Positions 17,012 to 24,239 of a DNA stretch of 37,071 nt are shown one piece after another; position 1 is the first letter of the stretch; every line of letters begins with the position of its first letter. A program made the position numbers and the translations under genes. The stretch is from Afipia sp. (GTDB lineage: Bacteria > Pseudomonadota > Alphaproteobacteria > Rhizobiales > Xanthobacteraceae), in assembly GCA_030652315.1 (NCBI GenBank), contig JAUSAX010000146.1, forward strand, positions 1-37,071. The letters run 5' to 3'. The notes beneath the pieces are model-generated. The model made no database searches and had not been told where the DNA came from. It was given only the letters and a program-made list of their open reading frames with translations.

Positions 17012-17527
17012 ATGGATACGCAGGAATTCACCTCGCTGCTCGAGGAAATGACGCTGGCTGCGGAGGCGGCCGACGGCGAGCGCTTCGCGCGTTGTTTTAC
17101 CGAGGATGCGATCTATTATGATTACATCTATGGCGCGCACCATGGACGCAAGGATATCGCGCACATGCTGCAGAACCTGTTCCGCCGCGATGCCGACGAC
17201 GACTATCGCTGGGAGATGTTCGAGCCGGTGTTCGACGGCCGCATGGGCTATGCGTGGTCATTGTCGAGCTTCACGTCGCTGGTGCCGCAGTTCAAGGGCA
17301 ACTTCGTTGTGATCGACGGCATGAGCCGCTTCATCATCCGCGACGGCCTGATCGCGGAGTATCGCGAGTCCGTCAACGGCGGCGTGGCGATGCAGCAGCT
17401 CGGCGTGGAGCCGGCGCGAATGGCGAAGGTCTTCACCCGCTGGACTGGCTGGCTGAAAGAGCGCGCCGAGACCGTCACCTATCTCTCGAAGCAACCGAAC
17501 TGGCGGAAGCGTCCACCGCAATCCTGA
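17012..17527 (+). CDS. SnoaL/NTF2-like domain protein
   Basis: 171 residues from ATG 17012 (GGACGGG upstream), 10 bases after the ligase stop. FTSLLEEMTLAAEAADGERFARCFTEDAIYYD and HHGRKDIAHMLQNLF match the alpha+beta barrel of SnoaL-like/limonene-epoxide-hydrolase-like proteins, a fold used by isomerases, hydratases and non-catalytic partners. The function here is not known. Its place inside a CoA-pathway operon suggests a small enzyme acting on a cyclic or enoyl intermediate. An in-frame upstream opening (to 16784) lies inside the ligase gene and is not used. Confidence 0.75.
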   Translation: MDTQEFTSLLEEMTLAAEAADGERFARCFTEDAIYYDYIYGAHHGRKDIAHMLQNLFRRDADDDYRWEMFEPVFDGRMGYAWSLSSFTSLVPQFKGNFVVIDGMSRFIIRDGLIAEYRESVNGGVAMQQLGVEPARMAKVFTRWTGWLKERAETVTYLSKQPNWRKRPPQS

Positions 17528-17542
17528 GCGAGGCCTTGTAGC

Positions 17543-18355
17543 ATGACCTATCAGCACATCCTGTACGATGTTGAATCGCGCATTGCGACCATCACGCTGA
17601 ACCGGCCGGATCGCATGAACGCGTGGACGCCGACCATGGAGCGCGAGGTGCGCATCGCCATGGAGGCCGCCGCCAGCGATGACGGCGTGCGCGCCATCGT
17701 CCTGACCGGGGCGGGCCGCGCATTCTGCGCCGGCGCCGACATGGACGAGCTGAAGACGCTCGATCCCAACGACATCAAGAGCGACCAGTGGATGAAGCCG
17801 TTCGACATGAACCGGCGTCCCGACTGGCAGACCCGCTATTCGTTCTATCCGGCGATCTCCAAGCCTGTGATCGGAATGCTGAACGGCGCCGCTGCCGGCA
17901 TCGGACTCGTTCACGCGCTGTATTGCGATCTTCGCTTCGCGGCCGACAACACCGTGTTCACGACCTCGTTCTCCCGCCGCGGGCTGATCGCGGAACACGG
18001 CATGAGCTGGATGCTGCCGCGCATCGTCGGCCATTCCAATGCGCTTGATCTGCTGATGTCCGCGCGGCGTGTCTCGAGCGCGGAAGCGCTGCAGATCGGT
18101 CTCGTCAACCGGCTCTATCCGGCGGCGGAACTGCGCGCCAAGACCATGGAATACGTCAAGGACTTGGTTGATTTCGCCTCGCCGCGCGCTGTCGGCGTCA
18201 TCAAGCGCCAGCTTTACGAAGTGCCGTTCCAGAGCCTCGCCGAGGCGACGATCACCGCCAACCGCGAGATGGAGCTTGCGGCCCGCAGCGACGATTTCCG
18301 CGAGGGTGTCGCGAGCTTCCTTGAAAAGCGCCCGCCGAATTTCTCAGGGACCTGA
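17543..18355 (+). CDS. enoyl-CoA hydratase/isomerase
   Basis: A 270-residue crotonase-family enzyme with intact oxyanion hole: GAGRAFCAGADMDEL (about 56-70) and NGAAAGIGLVHALYCDLRF (about 114-132). The catalytic loop reads RGLIAEHGMSWMLPR, with a Glu at the position of the PaaG-type catalytic Asp. This variant is common among CoA hydratases/isomerases of alphaproteobacterial beta-oxidation clusters. C-terminal FLEKRPPNFSGT is typical of the family. It would hydrate or isomerise the enoyl-CoA made by the dehydrogenases that follow 6 bases later. Exact reaction uncertain. Confidence 0.9.
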   Translation: MTYQHILYDVESRIATITLNRPDRMNAWTPTMEREVRIAMEAAASDDGVRAIVLTGAGRAFCAGADMDELKTLDPNDIKSDQWMKPFDMNRRPDWQTRYSFYPAISKPVIGMLNGAAAGIGLVHALYCDLRFAADNTVFTTSFSRRGLIAEHGMSWMLPRIVGHSNALDLLMSARRVSSAEALQIGLVNRLYPAAELRAKTMEYVKDLVDFASPRAVGVIKRQLYEVPFQSLAEATITANREMELAARSDDFREGVASFLEKRPPNFSGT

Positions 18356-18361
18356 GGCATC

Positions 18362-19537
18362 ATGGCTCGTCTGTTCACGGTCGAAGAAGATGCGTTCCGG
18401 CTCACGGTCCGGAAATTTCTCGACGACAAGCTGCCGGCCGAACTGCGCGCGCGGATGCTGAGCGGCGAGCGCCCGACTCGTGATGACAAGGTGACATGGA
18501 GCCGATTGCTTCATGAGCGCGGATGGGGCGGCTACACGTGGCCCGCCGAACATGGCGGCCCCGGCTTCACACCGATCCAGCGCTATATTTTCGAGGACGA
18601 GGCCTGGCAGGCCGGCGCGCCCGAAGTCGTTCCATTCGGCCTCAAGATGGTCGCGCCCGTGATCATGAAGTTCGGCAGCGACGCGCAGAAGCAACGCTTC
18701 CTGCCGCGGATCGCCTCGCTCGAGGACTACTGGTGTCAGGGTTATTCCGAGCCGGGCTCGGGCTCTGACCTTGCATCGCTGAAGACCCGGGCCGTGCGCG
18801 ACGGCGACGACTATGTCGTCACAGGGCAGAAAATCTGGACGACCGAAGCTCACGACGCCGACTGGATCTTTTGTCTGGTGCGGACGGCATCCGGCGGGCG
18901 CAAGCAGGACGGCATCTCATTCCTGTTGATCGACATGAAAACGCCCGGGATCACCGTGCGCCCGATCATCACGTTCGACGGCGCGCACGAGGTCAACGAG
19001 GTCTGGTTCGACAACGTCCGCGTCCCCTTAGCCAACCGGATCGGCGAGGAAGGACAGGGCTGGACCTGCGCGAAGTATCTGCTCGAGAAGGAGCGGCTGA
19101 ACTTCGGCGGCATGGGTTTCTGCAAACGCGAGGTGGCGCGGCTGAAGCGGCTGGCGCAGGCGAGCGGGCGATCCCGGCTCGACAATCCGCTGTTCGCTGC
19201 GCGGGTCGCGGCGCTGGAGATGCGGATCGCGGCGGCGGATTTGACCAATTTGCGCTTTCTTCGCGCCGAGGAACGCGGCGACGCCGTTGGATTGCCCGCG
19301 CCTTACCTGAAAATTCTGAGCTCTCACCTGCAGCAGGATGTACTTGAGCTGCAGGTGCGTCTGCTCGGCCGCAGCGCATTACCGGTGCGCGCGGCCGATC
19401 TCAGCAACACGCCGCTGGCGCTCGACTCCGAACTGGCCAACGTCGCGCCGACCTACTGCAACTATCGCAAAACCACGATCTACGCAGGCTCAAACGAGAT
19501 TCAGCGCAACATCGCGGCGAAGAGCCTGCTGGGGTGA
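18362..19537 (+). CDS. acyl-CoA dehydrogenase, large-subunit type
   Basis: A 391-residue FAD enzyme. WPAEHGGPGFTPIQRYIFEDE near the N terminus, QGYSEPGSGSDLASLKTRA (about 126-144), KIWTTEAHDADW, and TTIYAGSNEIQRNIAAKSLLG at the C terminus resemble the large subunit of heteromeric dehydrogenases such as pimeloyl-CoA dehydrogenase (PimC). YAGSNEI has Ala at the usual Glu position; the base is probably the Glu of EKERLNFGG. The next gene encodes a shorter, divergent dehydrogenase one base after this stop, so an alpha2beta2 enzyme is likely. The substrate may be a dicarboxylic, cyclic or branched acyl-CoA. Confidence 0.88.
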   Translation: MARLFTVEEDAFRLTVRKFLDDKLPAELRARMLSGERPTRDDKVTWSRLLHERGWGGYTWPAEHGGPGFTPIQRYIFEDEAWQAGAPEVVPFGLKMVAPVIMKFGSDAQKQRFLPRIASLEDYWCQGYSEPGSGSDLASLKTRAVRDGDDYVVTGQKIWTTEAHDADWIFCLVRTASGGRKQDGISFLLIDMKTPGITVRPIITFDGAHEVNEVWFDNVRVPLANRIGEEGQGWTCAKYLLEKERLNFGGMGFCKREVARLKRLAQASGRSRLDNPLFAARVAALEMRIAAADLTNLRFLRAEERGDAVGLPAPYLKILSSHLQQDVLELQVRLLGRSALPVRAADLSNTPLALDSELANVAPTYCNYRKTTIYAGSNEIQRNIAAKSLLG

Positions 19538-19538
19538 G

Positions 19539-20615
19539 ATGATGTCCGACACCGCCAATGTCATTTTCGTACCAAAGCTAGAGCACGGGCTCCTTGTTGA
19601 CGCCCTCGATCATCTGCTCAGCGAGCCAGCCCTGATCAACGACGGTTGGCGGCCGTTGTGGCAGCAACTTGCGCAGGCCGGAATTCTCTCGGCGGCATTG
19701 CCTGAAAGCGATGGCGGCTTGCAGGACTCGCGGGCGCTGGCGTTACTGGCGGAGCGGCTTGGCCGCAGTGGCGCGGTGTCGCCGTTCATTTCATCGGCCG
19801 CTGCGGCGACATCGCTGCTCAGTCGCGTTCCGGCGGCTGATCGATTTGCGCAGCTTCGCGAACGCCTCGGCTCGGGCTCCGTCACCGTGGCCATGGACAT
19901 TCCGGGGATAGCGCAAAGCGAGCGCGGCGCTGTCACGTTGACTGACGGCAAGTTGAGCGGCGTCGTACGCCTGGTGCCATTCGGGGCCGAAGCAGACTTC
20001 ATCATTCTGGTTGCGACCGGAAAAGATGGCGAGCCCGTGCTCGTGCTGGTGCAGAAATCCGACATAGCGATCGAGCAGTCCGTGATCGGAATCGATGGCG
20101 CGCCTTATGCGACGCTCCGCCTCGACGGTGTTGCACTTCCGCCGGACTCGGAACTTGCACGCGGAGCGGAGGCCGAGCGGCTGATCGCATGGAGCAGGGA
20201 TGTGCTTGTCACCATGCACTGCGCCGAGGCGGTAGGCGCGATGTCGATGCTGGTCGATCTGACCCGGGACTATCTCAAGGTCCGGCATCAGTTTGGTGAG
20301 CCGCTCTCGGCGTTTCAGGTGTTGCGCCACCGGCTGGTCGATATGGACATGGCGTTGACCGAAGCGCGCTCGGTGGTCGAATGTGCCGCAGGTCTGATCG
20401 AAGAAGACGATGTTTCCGCCCGCAGGCAGGCCGTGATGGCGACGCACTTCACTGTGGCGCGTGCTGCACTCAAGGTGTCGCAGGACAGCGTGCAACTCCA
20501 CGGCGGCATTGGCATGGCCGACGAGACGCCGGTTGGAGGCTACTTCCGGCGACTGCTGGCCTTGCCGCTGTTGTTCGGCGACGAGGATGCCTGCGCGGAA
20601 AGCTATTCCGGTTAA
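19539..20615 (+). CDS. acyl-CoA dehydrogenase, small-subunit type
   Basis: 358 residues from the first of two adjacent ATGs (19539, 19542), just after GGGGTGAG. It is shorter than a standalone dehydrogenase and poorly conserved in the FAD/substrate loop: no TEPGSGSD-type motif is visible. It keeps the C-terminal SQDSVQLHGGIGMADETPVGGYF and HQFGEPLSAFQVLRHRLVDM. This matches the small subunit (PimD-like) of heteromeric acyl-CoA dehydrogenases, which completes the FAD site at the interface with the large subunit. It is the last gene of the operon and converges on the HxlR gene 13 bases away. Confidence 0.85.
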   Translation: MMSDTANVIFVPKLEHGLLVDALDHLLSEPALINDGWRPLWQQLAQAGILSAALPESDGGLQDSRALALLAERLGRSGAVSPFISSAAAATSLLSRVPAADRFAQLRERLGSGSVTVAMDIPGIAQSERGAVTLTDGKLSGVVRLVPFGAEADFIILVATGKDGEPVLVLVQKSDIAIEQSVIGIDGAPYATLRLDGVALPPDSELARGAEAERLIAWSRDVLVTMHCAEAVGAMSMLVDLTRDYLKVRHQFGEPLSAFQVLRHRLVDMDMALTEARSVVECAAGLIEEDDVSARRQAVMATHFTVARAALKVSQDSVQLHGGIGMADETPVGGYFRRLLALPLLFGDEDACAESYSG

Positions 20616-20628
20616 GTGCGACGGATGA

Positions 20629-21021
20629 TCAGGAACAATCGATAACCGAGCGACTGGCCCTTTTGGTCAATGGATATTCGATCCGCGCGCGTTGTCCGTC
20701 CTCGCGATAGTCCCGGCGCTGCATCAGGCCGTTTTCAACGAGCCGGGCGAGGCGATTGCTCAGCACGCTTCGGGGAACATCCAGCTCGTTCTGAAAATCA
20801 TCGAACCGCCGAACGCCGTACAGCGCCGATCGCAGGATCACCAGCGTCCAGCGGTCGCCGATCAGTTCGAATGCTTTCCATAGATTGCAGTCGCCTGGTG
20901 GAACAGGTGAGCGGCGGATGAGGGCGTTGCAACGTCTCTGCGCCGCTGGTCGTTGACGGCGGCTGGACTGCGGACGGCCACGGCTGCATGATCGGCCCTG
21001 CTGAATTGCAGGGATCGTCAT
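20629..21021 (-). CDS. HxlR-family transcriptional regulator, probably degenerate
   Basis: 130 residues as drawn. The winged-helix core is clear: CNLWKAFELIGDRWTLVILR, GVRRFDDFQNELDVPRSVLS, RLARLVENGLMQRRDY, ARIEYPLT (about 46-118). HxlR proteins usually go on with LTEKGxxL and about 30 more residues for dimerisation; here the frame reads LTKRASRSVIDCS and stops. In the other frame, after an A/G run at about 20657-20663, one extra base would give LTKKGQSLGYRLF, so a single-base loss is likely. The N-terminal 45 residues look unlike protein, and the ATG overlaps the start codon of the divergent gene. DNA binding may be lost. Confidence 0.6.
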   Translation of the reverse strand: MTIPAIQQGRSCSRGRPQSSRRQRPAAQRRCNALIRRSPVPPGDCNLWKAFELIGDRWTLVILRSALYGVRRFDDFQNELDVPRSVLSNRLARLVENGLMQRRDYREDGQRARIEYPLTKRASRSVIDCS

Positions 21022-21364
21022 GCCTCATCTAGTCTGTCACTATTCCACATCACCCGACATGCCCCCGATGCAGGACGTCATGCTGGCGCTTCACCAGGCC
21101 GCAGCATCCACCGGTGTGGTCCAAGCCAAGGATCTCAAGATTCGGGCGCAGCCGTTCGCTGACTATCTGGTCGCAGGTGGGCAGCGATCGTTTTTTCACG
21201 TGTCGCTTTATCTGCTGGCCGGGCGAACGCCGGAGCAGAAGGAGCATCTCAGCACTGAATTGCGAAAGGCTCTTGCGGGTCTTTTGACCGGCATCCACAG
21301 CATCAGCGTCGATATTCGCGATATGGATCCGCAGGCTTACAAGAAACGATTGCTTGAGAGCTAG
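21020..21364 (+). CDS. 5-carboxymethyl-2-hydroxymuconate isomerase-like protein
   Basis: 114 residues of the CHMI/HpaF family, tautomerase superfamily, expected to be a small cytosolic trimer. It starts MPHLVCHYS, so Pro becomes residue 1 after Met removal, as required of the catalytic base in this superfamily. LKIRAQPFADYLVAGG and SFFHVSLYLLAGRTPEQKEHLS align with HpaF. HpaF isomerises 5-carboxymethyl-2-hydroxymuconate in homoprotocatechuate meta-cleavage; no other gene of that route is nearby, so it may act on a related dienol. Its stop codon shares CTAG with the stop of the converging IclR gene. Confidence 0.82.
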   Translation: MPHLVCHYSTSPDMPPMQDVMLALHQAAASTGVVQAKDLKIRAQPFADYLVAGGQRSFFHVSLYLLAGRTPEQKEHLSTELRKALAGLLTGIHSISVDIRDMDPQAYKKRLLES

Positions 21365-22182
21365 ACCAGCAGCGGTTTTGCCGAGATGGCCATATCCTTC
21401 AGCAGCGGCAGAAAGCGATCGATCATCTCGCCGGTGGTGATGCGGTCCACATGCGCGCCGATGTTCGCCGCCGCCACGACCGCTCCGTCGTACCGATGGA
21501 TAGGGACCGAGATCGAGCGGAAACCGGGCTCTGCTTCGCGGTCCACCAGCGAATAGCCCTTGTTCCGGTCGCTGATGATGGTGGCGATCACGATGGATTT
21601 GTCAGTGACTGTTTCCGGCGTCTGGGCGGTGAGCGCCATCGACTCGATGGCAGATGTCAGTTCGTCATTGGAAAGGCGGCCGAGCAGGACGCGGCCGACC
21701 GATGTGCAATAGGCCGGGAGCCTGTAGCCGATATCGATCCCGGCGGAAAACACCCGCGCAGGGCTGGCCCGGGCGACAAAGACGGCTTCCTGCCCATCCA
21801 GAATCGCAAGCGAACAGACCTCGTGGGCCTTTGTCGAAATCTCGTCCATCAGCGGCTGCATGACGGCAACGATCTGATTGGACGAGAGATAGGCCGAGGC
21901 TAGCGCCAGCACGCGCGGCGTCAGCGAAAACAGGCGCTCGTCGCCCGCGACAAAGCCCGACCTCTGGAGCGTCAGGAGGATTCGGCGCGCGGTCGCACGC
22001 GGCAGATTGGACGCCTTGGCGATATCGCTCAGTGTCATTGGGCGGTGTTCGATGCCGAACGCTTGCAGCACGCGAAGGCCGCGGTCGAGACTTTCGATGA
22101 ACTCGCCCCCGTTGCGCCTGGCTTCCTCTTCCTCTGCGGTGCGCTTCACGCGGGGCATGCTGGTCAAGTTCTTCCGGTTCAT
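21361..22182 (-). CDS. IclR-family transcriptional regulator (PcaR/PcaU/PobR-like)
   Basis: 273 residues. The N-terminal winged helix-turn-helix (about 27-88) reads FIESLDRGLRVLQAFG, MTLSDIAKASNLPRATARRIL and LQRSGFVAG. The C-terminal effector domain (about 100-270) has YCTSVGRVLLG and FRSISVPIHRYDGAVVAAANIG. FIESLDRGLxVLxAF and the AxAxLPRATARRxLLTL pattern are typical of the PcaR/PcaU/PobR branch that responds to protocatechuate, 4-hydroxybenzoate or beta-ketoadipate. It lies 36 bases after the reductase gene on the same strand, so it is probably co-transcribed and subject to its own control at the divergent promoter, where three 19-bp sites lie. Confidence 0.9.
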   Translation of the reverse strand: MNRKNLTSMPRVKRTAEEEEARRNGGEFIESLDRGLRVLQAFGIEHRPMTLSDIAKASNLPRATARRILLTLQRSGFVAGDERLFSLTPRVLALASAYLSSNQIVAVMQPLMDEISTKAHEVCSLAILDGQEAVFVARASPARVFSAGIDIGYRLPAYCTSVGRVLLGRLSNDELTSAIESMALTAQTPETVTDKSIVIATIISDRNKGYSLVDREAEPGFRSISVPIHRYDGAVVAAANIGAHVDRITTGEMIDRFLPLLKDMAISAKPLLV

Positions 22183-22218
22183 GTGTCGATCCGATAGACG
22201 AGACCATACTTCGCCGGT

Positions 22219-23457
22219 TTATGCACCAGTCGTGTTGATCGTTGTCAAAAGCGATTTGAAATCGAAGGAGAGATCAGCTGCCTGCTCCGGTGTCGGTGAA
22301 ATGCCACTGCCGATCAGCCGTCTGGCAGCCATTTGATCGCCCGCGCGACTAACACTGTCCACGGCGCACAGCTTGTCCTGCCTGTAGTAGAAAACCGAGA
22401 ACTGCCCGTTTTCCAGTGATCCGCGCACTGCCTGCCGGTCGAAATTACGCGAGATTCCCACGGTCTGCAGTTTCGCGTCGTATTGATCGGACCAGAAGCG
22501 CGGCACGCTGTCGTAGGGTCCGGTTTTTCCGGCGATCGCCAGTCCCGCCGCCTTGGCCTGATCCTGAGCATTCTGCACCGATTCGAGCCGCAGCCAGTCT
22601 CCGGCATAGGCGTTGTAGTGGTTGGCGCAGTCGCCGGCGGCAAAAATGCCGGGGTCGTCGGTCATGCCGTGATCGTCCACCACGATTCCGTTGGTGCAGT
22701 TCAGTTGCGCATCGCGGGCAAGCTGATCGTTCGGTACGCCGCCGATCCCGACAAGAACGAGGTCCGCGCGCAGGCACGCACCGCCTTTCGTCGTCACGAA
22801 TGCCACGCGACCGTTTTGTCCTTCGATCCCCGCGACGGTGTCGTTGAGGCGGACATCGACGCCGTGTCGTGTGTGCAGATCGAGCAGGAATTGCGACACG
22901 AGCGGTGAGACCGAACGTTCGAGCAGGCGCGGCGCACTTTCGATGACGGTCACTTTCTTGCCGAGCTTGCTGGCGGATGCCGCGACCTCGAGGCCAATGA
23001 AGCCGCCGCCGATGACGACAATCTCAGCTGCGTGCCGCAGCCGTTCCTTCAGGTCCACCGCGTCACGGATCGAGCGCAGATAACACACGCCGTCGAGGTC
23101 CGAACCCGGAAGAGTCAGGCGCCGCGCGTGAGATCCGGTGCCGATGAACAGCTTGTGAAAATCGAGTGTCGTGTTGCCGTTGATCGAAAGCTTCCGCGCG
23201 TGCCGGTCGATCGCATGCACGCGCGTCTCGAGAATGAGATCAATCTGCTTCAGCTTGAAAAATGCGTCGTCGCGGAGGACCAGATTGTCCTGGGTAACCT
23301 TGTCGAGCAGAAAGTCCTTGGACAGGGGAGGCCGCTGATAGGGCAGCAGATGGTCGTCGGCAACGACCGTGATGCGCTCCGCGTATCCGGAGTCGCGCGC
23401 GGACAGGGCTGCCTGAATCCCGGCATACGACGCACCGACGACGACAAGGCCGCTCAT
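22219..23457 (-). CDS. FAD-dependent ferredoxin reductase of the Rieske system
   Basis: 412 residues from ATG 23457. A glutathione-reductase-type flavoprotein: FAD motif VVVGASYAGIQAA (about 5-17), QRPPLSKDFL (typical of BphA4/rhodocoxin/putidaredoxin reductases), NAD(P)H motif VVIGGGFIGLEVA (about 145-157), and GIFAAGDCANHYN (about 273-285). It takes electrons from NAD(P)H to the [2Fe-2S] ferredoxin whose gene overlaps its start (ATGA at 23457-23454). The frame stays open upstream inside the ferredoxin gene, but the FAD motif fixes the start. The electron acceptor chain presumably ends at the Rieske oxygenase encoded across the divergent promoter. Confidence 0.93.
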   Translation of the reverse strand: MSGLVVVGASYAGIQAALSARDSGYAERITVVADDHLLPYQRPPLSKDFLLDKVTQDNLVLRDDAFFKLKQIDLILETRVHAIDRHARKLSINGNTTLDFHKLFIGTGSHARRLTLPGSDLDGVCYLRSIRDAVDLKERLRHAAEIVVIGGGFIGLEVAASASKLGKKVTVIESAPRLLERSVSPLVSQFLLDLHTRHGVDVRLNDTVAGIEGQNGRVAFVTTKGGACLRADLVLVGIGGVPNDQLARDAQLNCTNGIVVDDHGMTDDPGIFAAGDCANHYNAYAGDWLRLESVQNAQDQAKAAGLAIAGKTGPYDSVPRFWSDQYDAKLQTVGISRNFDRQAVRGSLENGQFSVFYYRQDKLCAVDSVSRAGDQMAARRLIGSGISPTPEQAADLSFDFKSLLTTINTTGA

Positions 23458-23777
23458 GACTGTGCCTCCGGAATGTGGACGGTGAGGGATGTGATCGAGG
23501 GCGGAAGCTTCAATTGGCAGCTCAAGCGGCTGTTGGATTTGCGAGGGGCGGCAACCGAGCCGAGCAGTTCGAGTTCTTCCGGTTGCGGCGGAGCCAGCAC
23601 GCCCGAAGCGCCTTCTTCTACGTAGACGTGGCACGTCGCGCAATCGAGACAGCCGCCGCATTCCGCATCGATGCCGGAAACCCCATTGCGGATGGCGGCG
23701 AGCATGACGCTCGTTCCGCTGTCGATGTTCACGACGGCTTCGGAGCCGTCCTGCTGAATGAATCTGATCTGAGCCAT
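23454..23777 (-). CDS. [2Fe-2S] ferredoxin, adrenodoxin type
   Basis: 107 residues. MAQIRFIQQDG opens the plant/adrenodoxin fold; cluster ligands are Cys40, Cys46, Cys49 and Cys87 (C-x5-C-x2-C-x37-C), with an extra Cys43. LEEL-type acidic helix PPQPEELELLG and RLSCQL are as in putidaredoxin-like proteins. It carries electrons from the adjoining FAD reductase to an oxygenase. I chose ATG 23777 rather than the in-frame ATG 23810 because the fold starts there and the longer start falls in the first candidate operator. It overlaps the reductase gene by 4 bases. Confidence 0.92.
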   Translation of the reverse strand: MAQIRFIQQDGSEAVVNIDSGTSVMLAAIRNGVSGIDAECGGCLDCATCHVYVEEGASGVLAPPQPEELELLGSVAAPRKSNSRLSCQLKLPPSITSLTVHIPEAQS

Positions 23778-23809
23778 ATCACTGCATCCGTTGTTGTGGC
23801 TTGGCAGCA

Positions 23810-23828
23810 AAGTTCATTTATCGAACAT
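23810..23828. promoter_or_regulatory. candidate IclR operator 1
   Basis: AAGTTCATTTATCGAACAT: an imperfect 7-5-7 palindrome (AAGTTCA / CGAACAT). It lies 33 bases before the ferredoxin ATG, where bound protein would cover the minus-strand promoter or the start of its transcript. Confidence 0.5.
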
Positions 23829-23847
23829 ATGGGCGGTCATCGAACAT
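23829..23847. promoter_or_regulatory. candidate IclR operator 2
   Basis: ATGGGCGGTCATCGAACAT directly abuts site 1, so the two ATCGAACAT halves are exactly 19 bases (about two helical turns) apart. The left half is 5/7 identical to the perfect ATGTTCG. Confidence 0.5.
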
Positions 23848-23985
23848 ATCAAGCAGGTGGAGTTGCGCCCTCTTCACCCAGCGTCGTGCATCCTTTCGCA
23901 TTTGCAGCATAAATAGGCGCTTACGGCCTTCAAATTGCGCTTGCACGATTTCTAGTTTGGCGTCAGTCTAATAGATATCGCACAT

Positions 23986-24004
23986 ATGTTCGTACATCGA
24001 ACAT
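23986..24004. promoter_or_regulatory. candidate IclR operator 3, perfect palindrome
   Basis: ATGTTCG-TACAT-CGAACAT is a perfect 7-bp inverted repeat with a 5-base centre. It shares ATCGAACAT with sites 1 and 2. GTTCG/CGAAC half-sites are in keeping with the known binding sites of PcaU/PobR-type IclR proteins. Confidence 0.6.
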
Positions 24005-24239
24005 TAATCTAAAGCAAAACGAGCGCGATGCGGAACACTGAAGTGCCAGAGCGCGGAGCAACCGCAGCAGATGTGCAGGAAGTTGCCGTATGCGGCGATT
24101 TTGCTTCTGCCGGACCTCGCGTGTTGCGGCGGAAAGGTTTTCAATCGCCGAAGCATCTCGGCGAACCGAGACTTCGACTGGCTCGCGCCATCGATGATTT
24201 CGGCAATAATCCTCTCGGGATTGGAAGGACGAAGCAGCC

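Larger units (their letters stand above)
23778..24239. promoter_or_regulatory. divergent promoter region of the oxygenase cluster
   Basis: 462 bases between the ferredoxin gene (minus) and the Rieske gene (plus), AT-richer than its surroundings at 23940-24015. It holds three 19-bp candidate IclR sites, listed separately: two abutting near the ferredoxin start and one 236 bases before the Rieske start. A 71-codon open frame at 24028-24243 runs into the Rieske start but has no family resemblance. I cannot assign -10/-35 boxes confidently. Confidence 0.55.
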
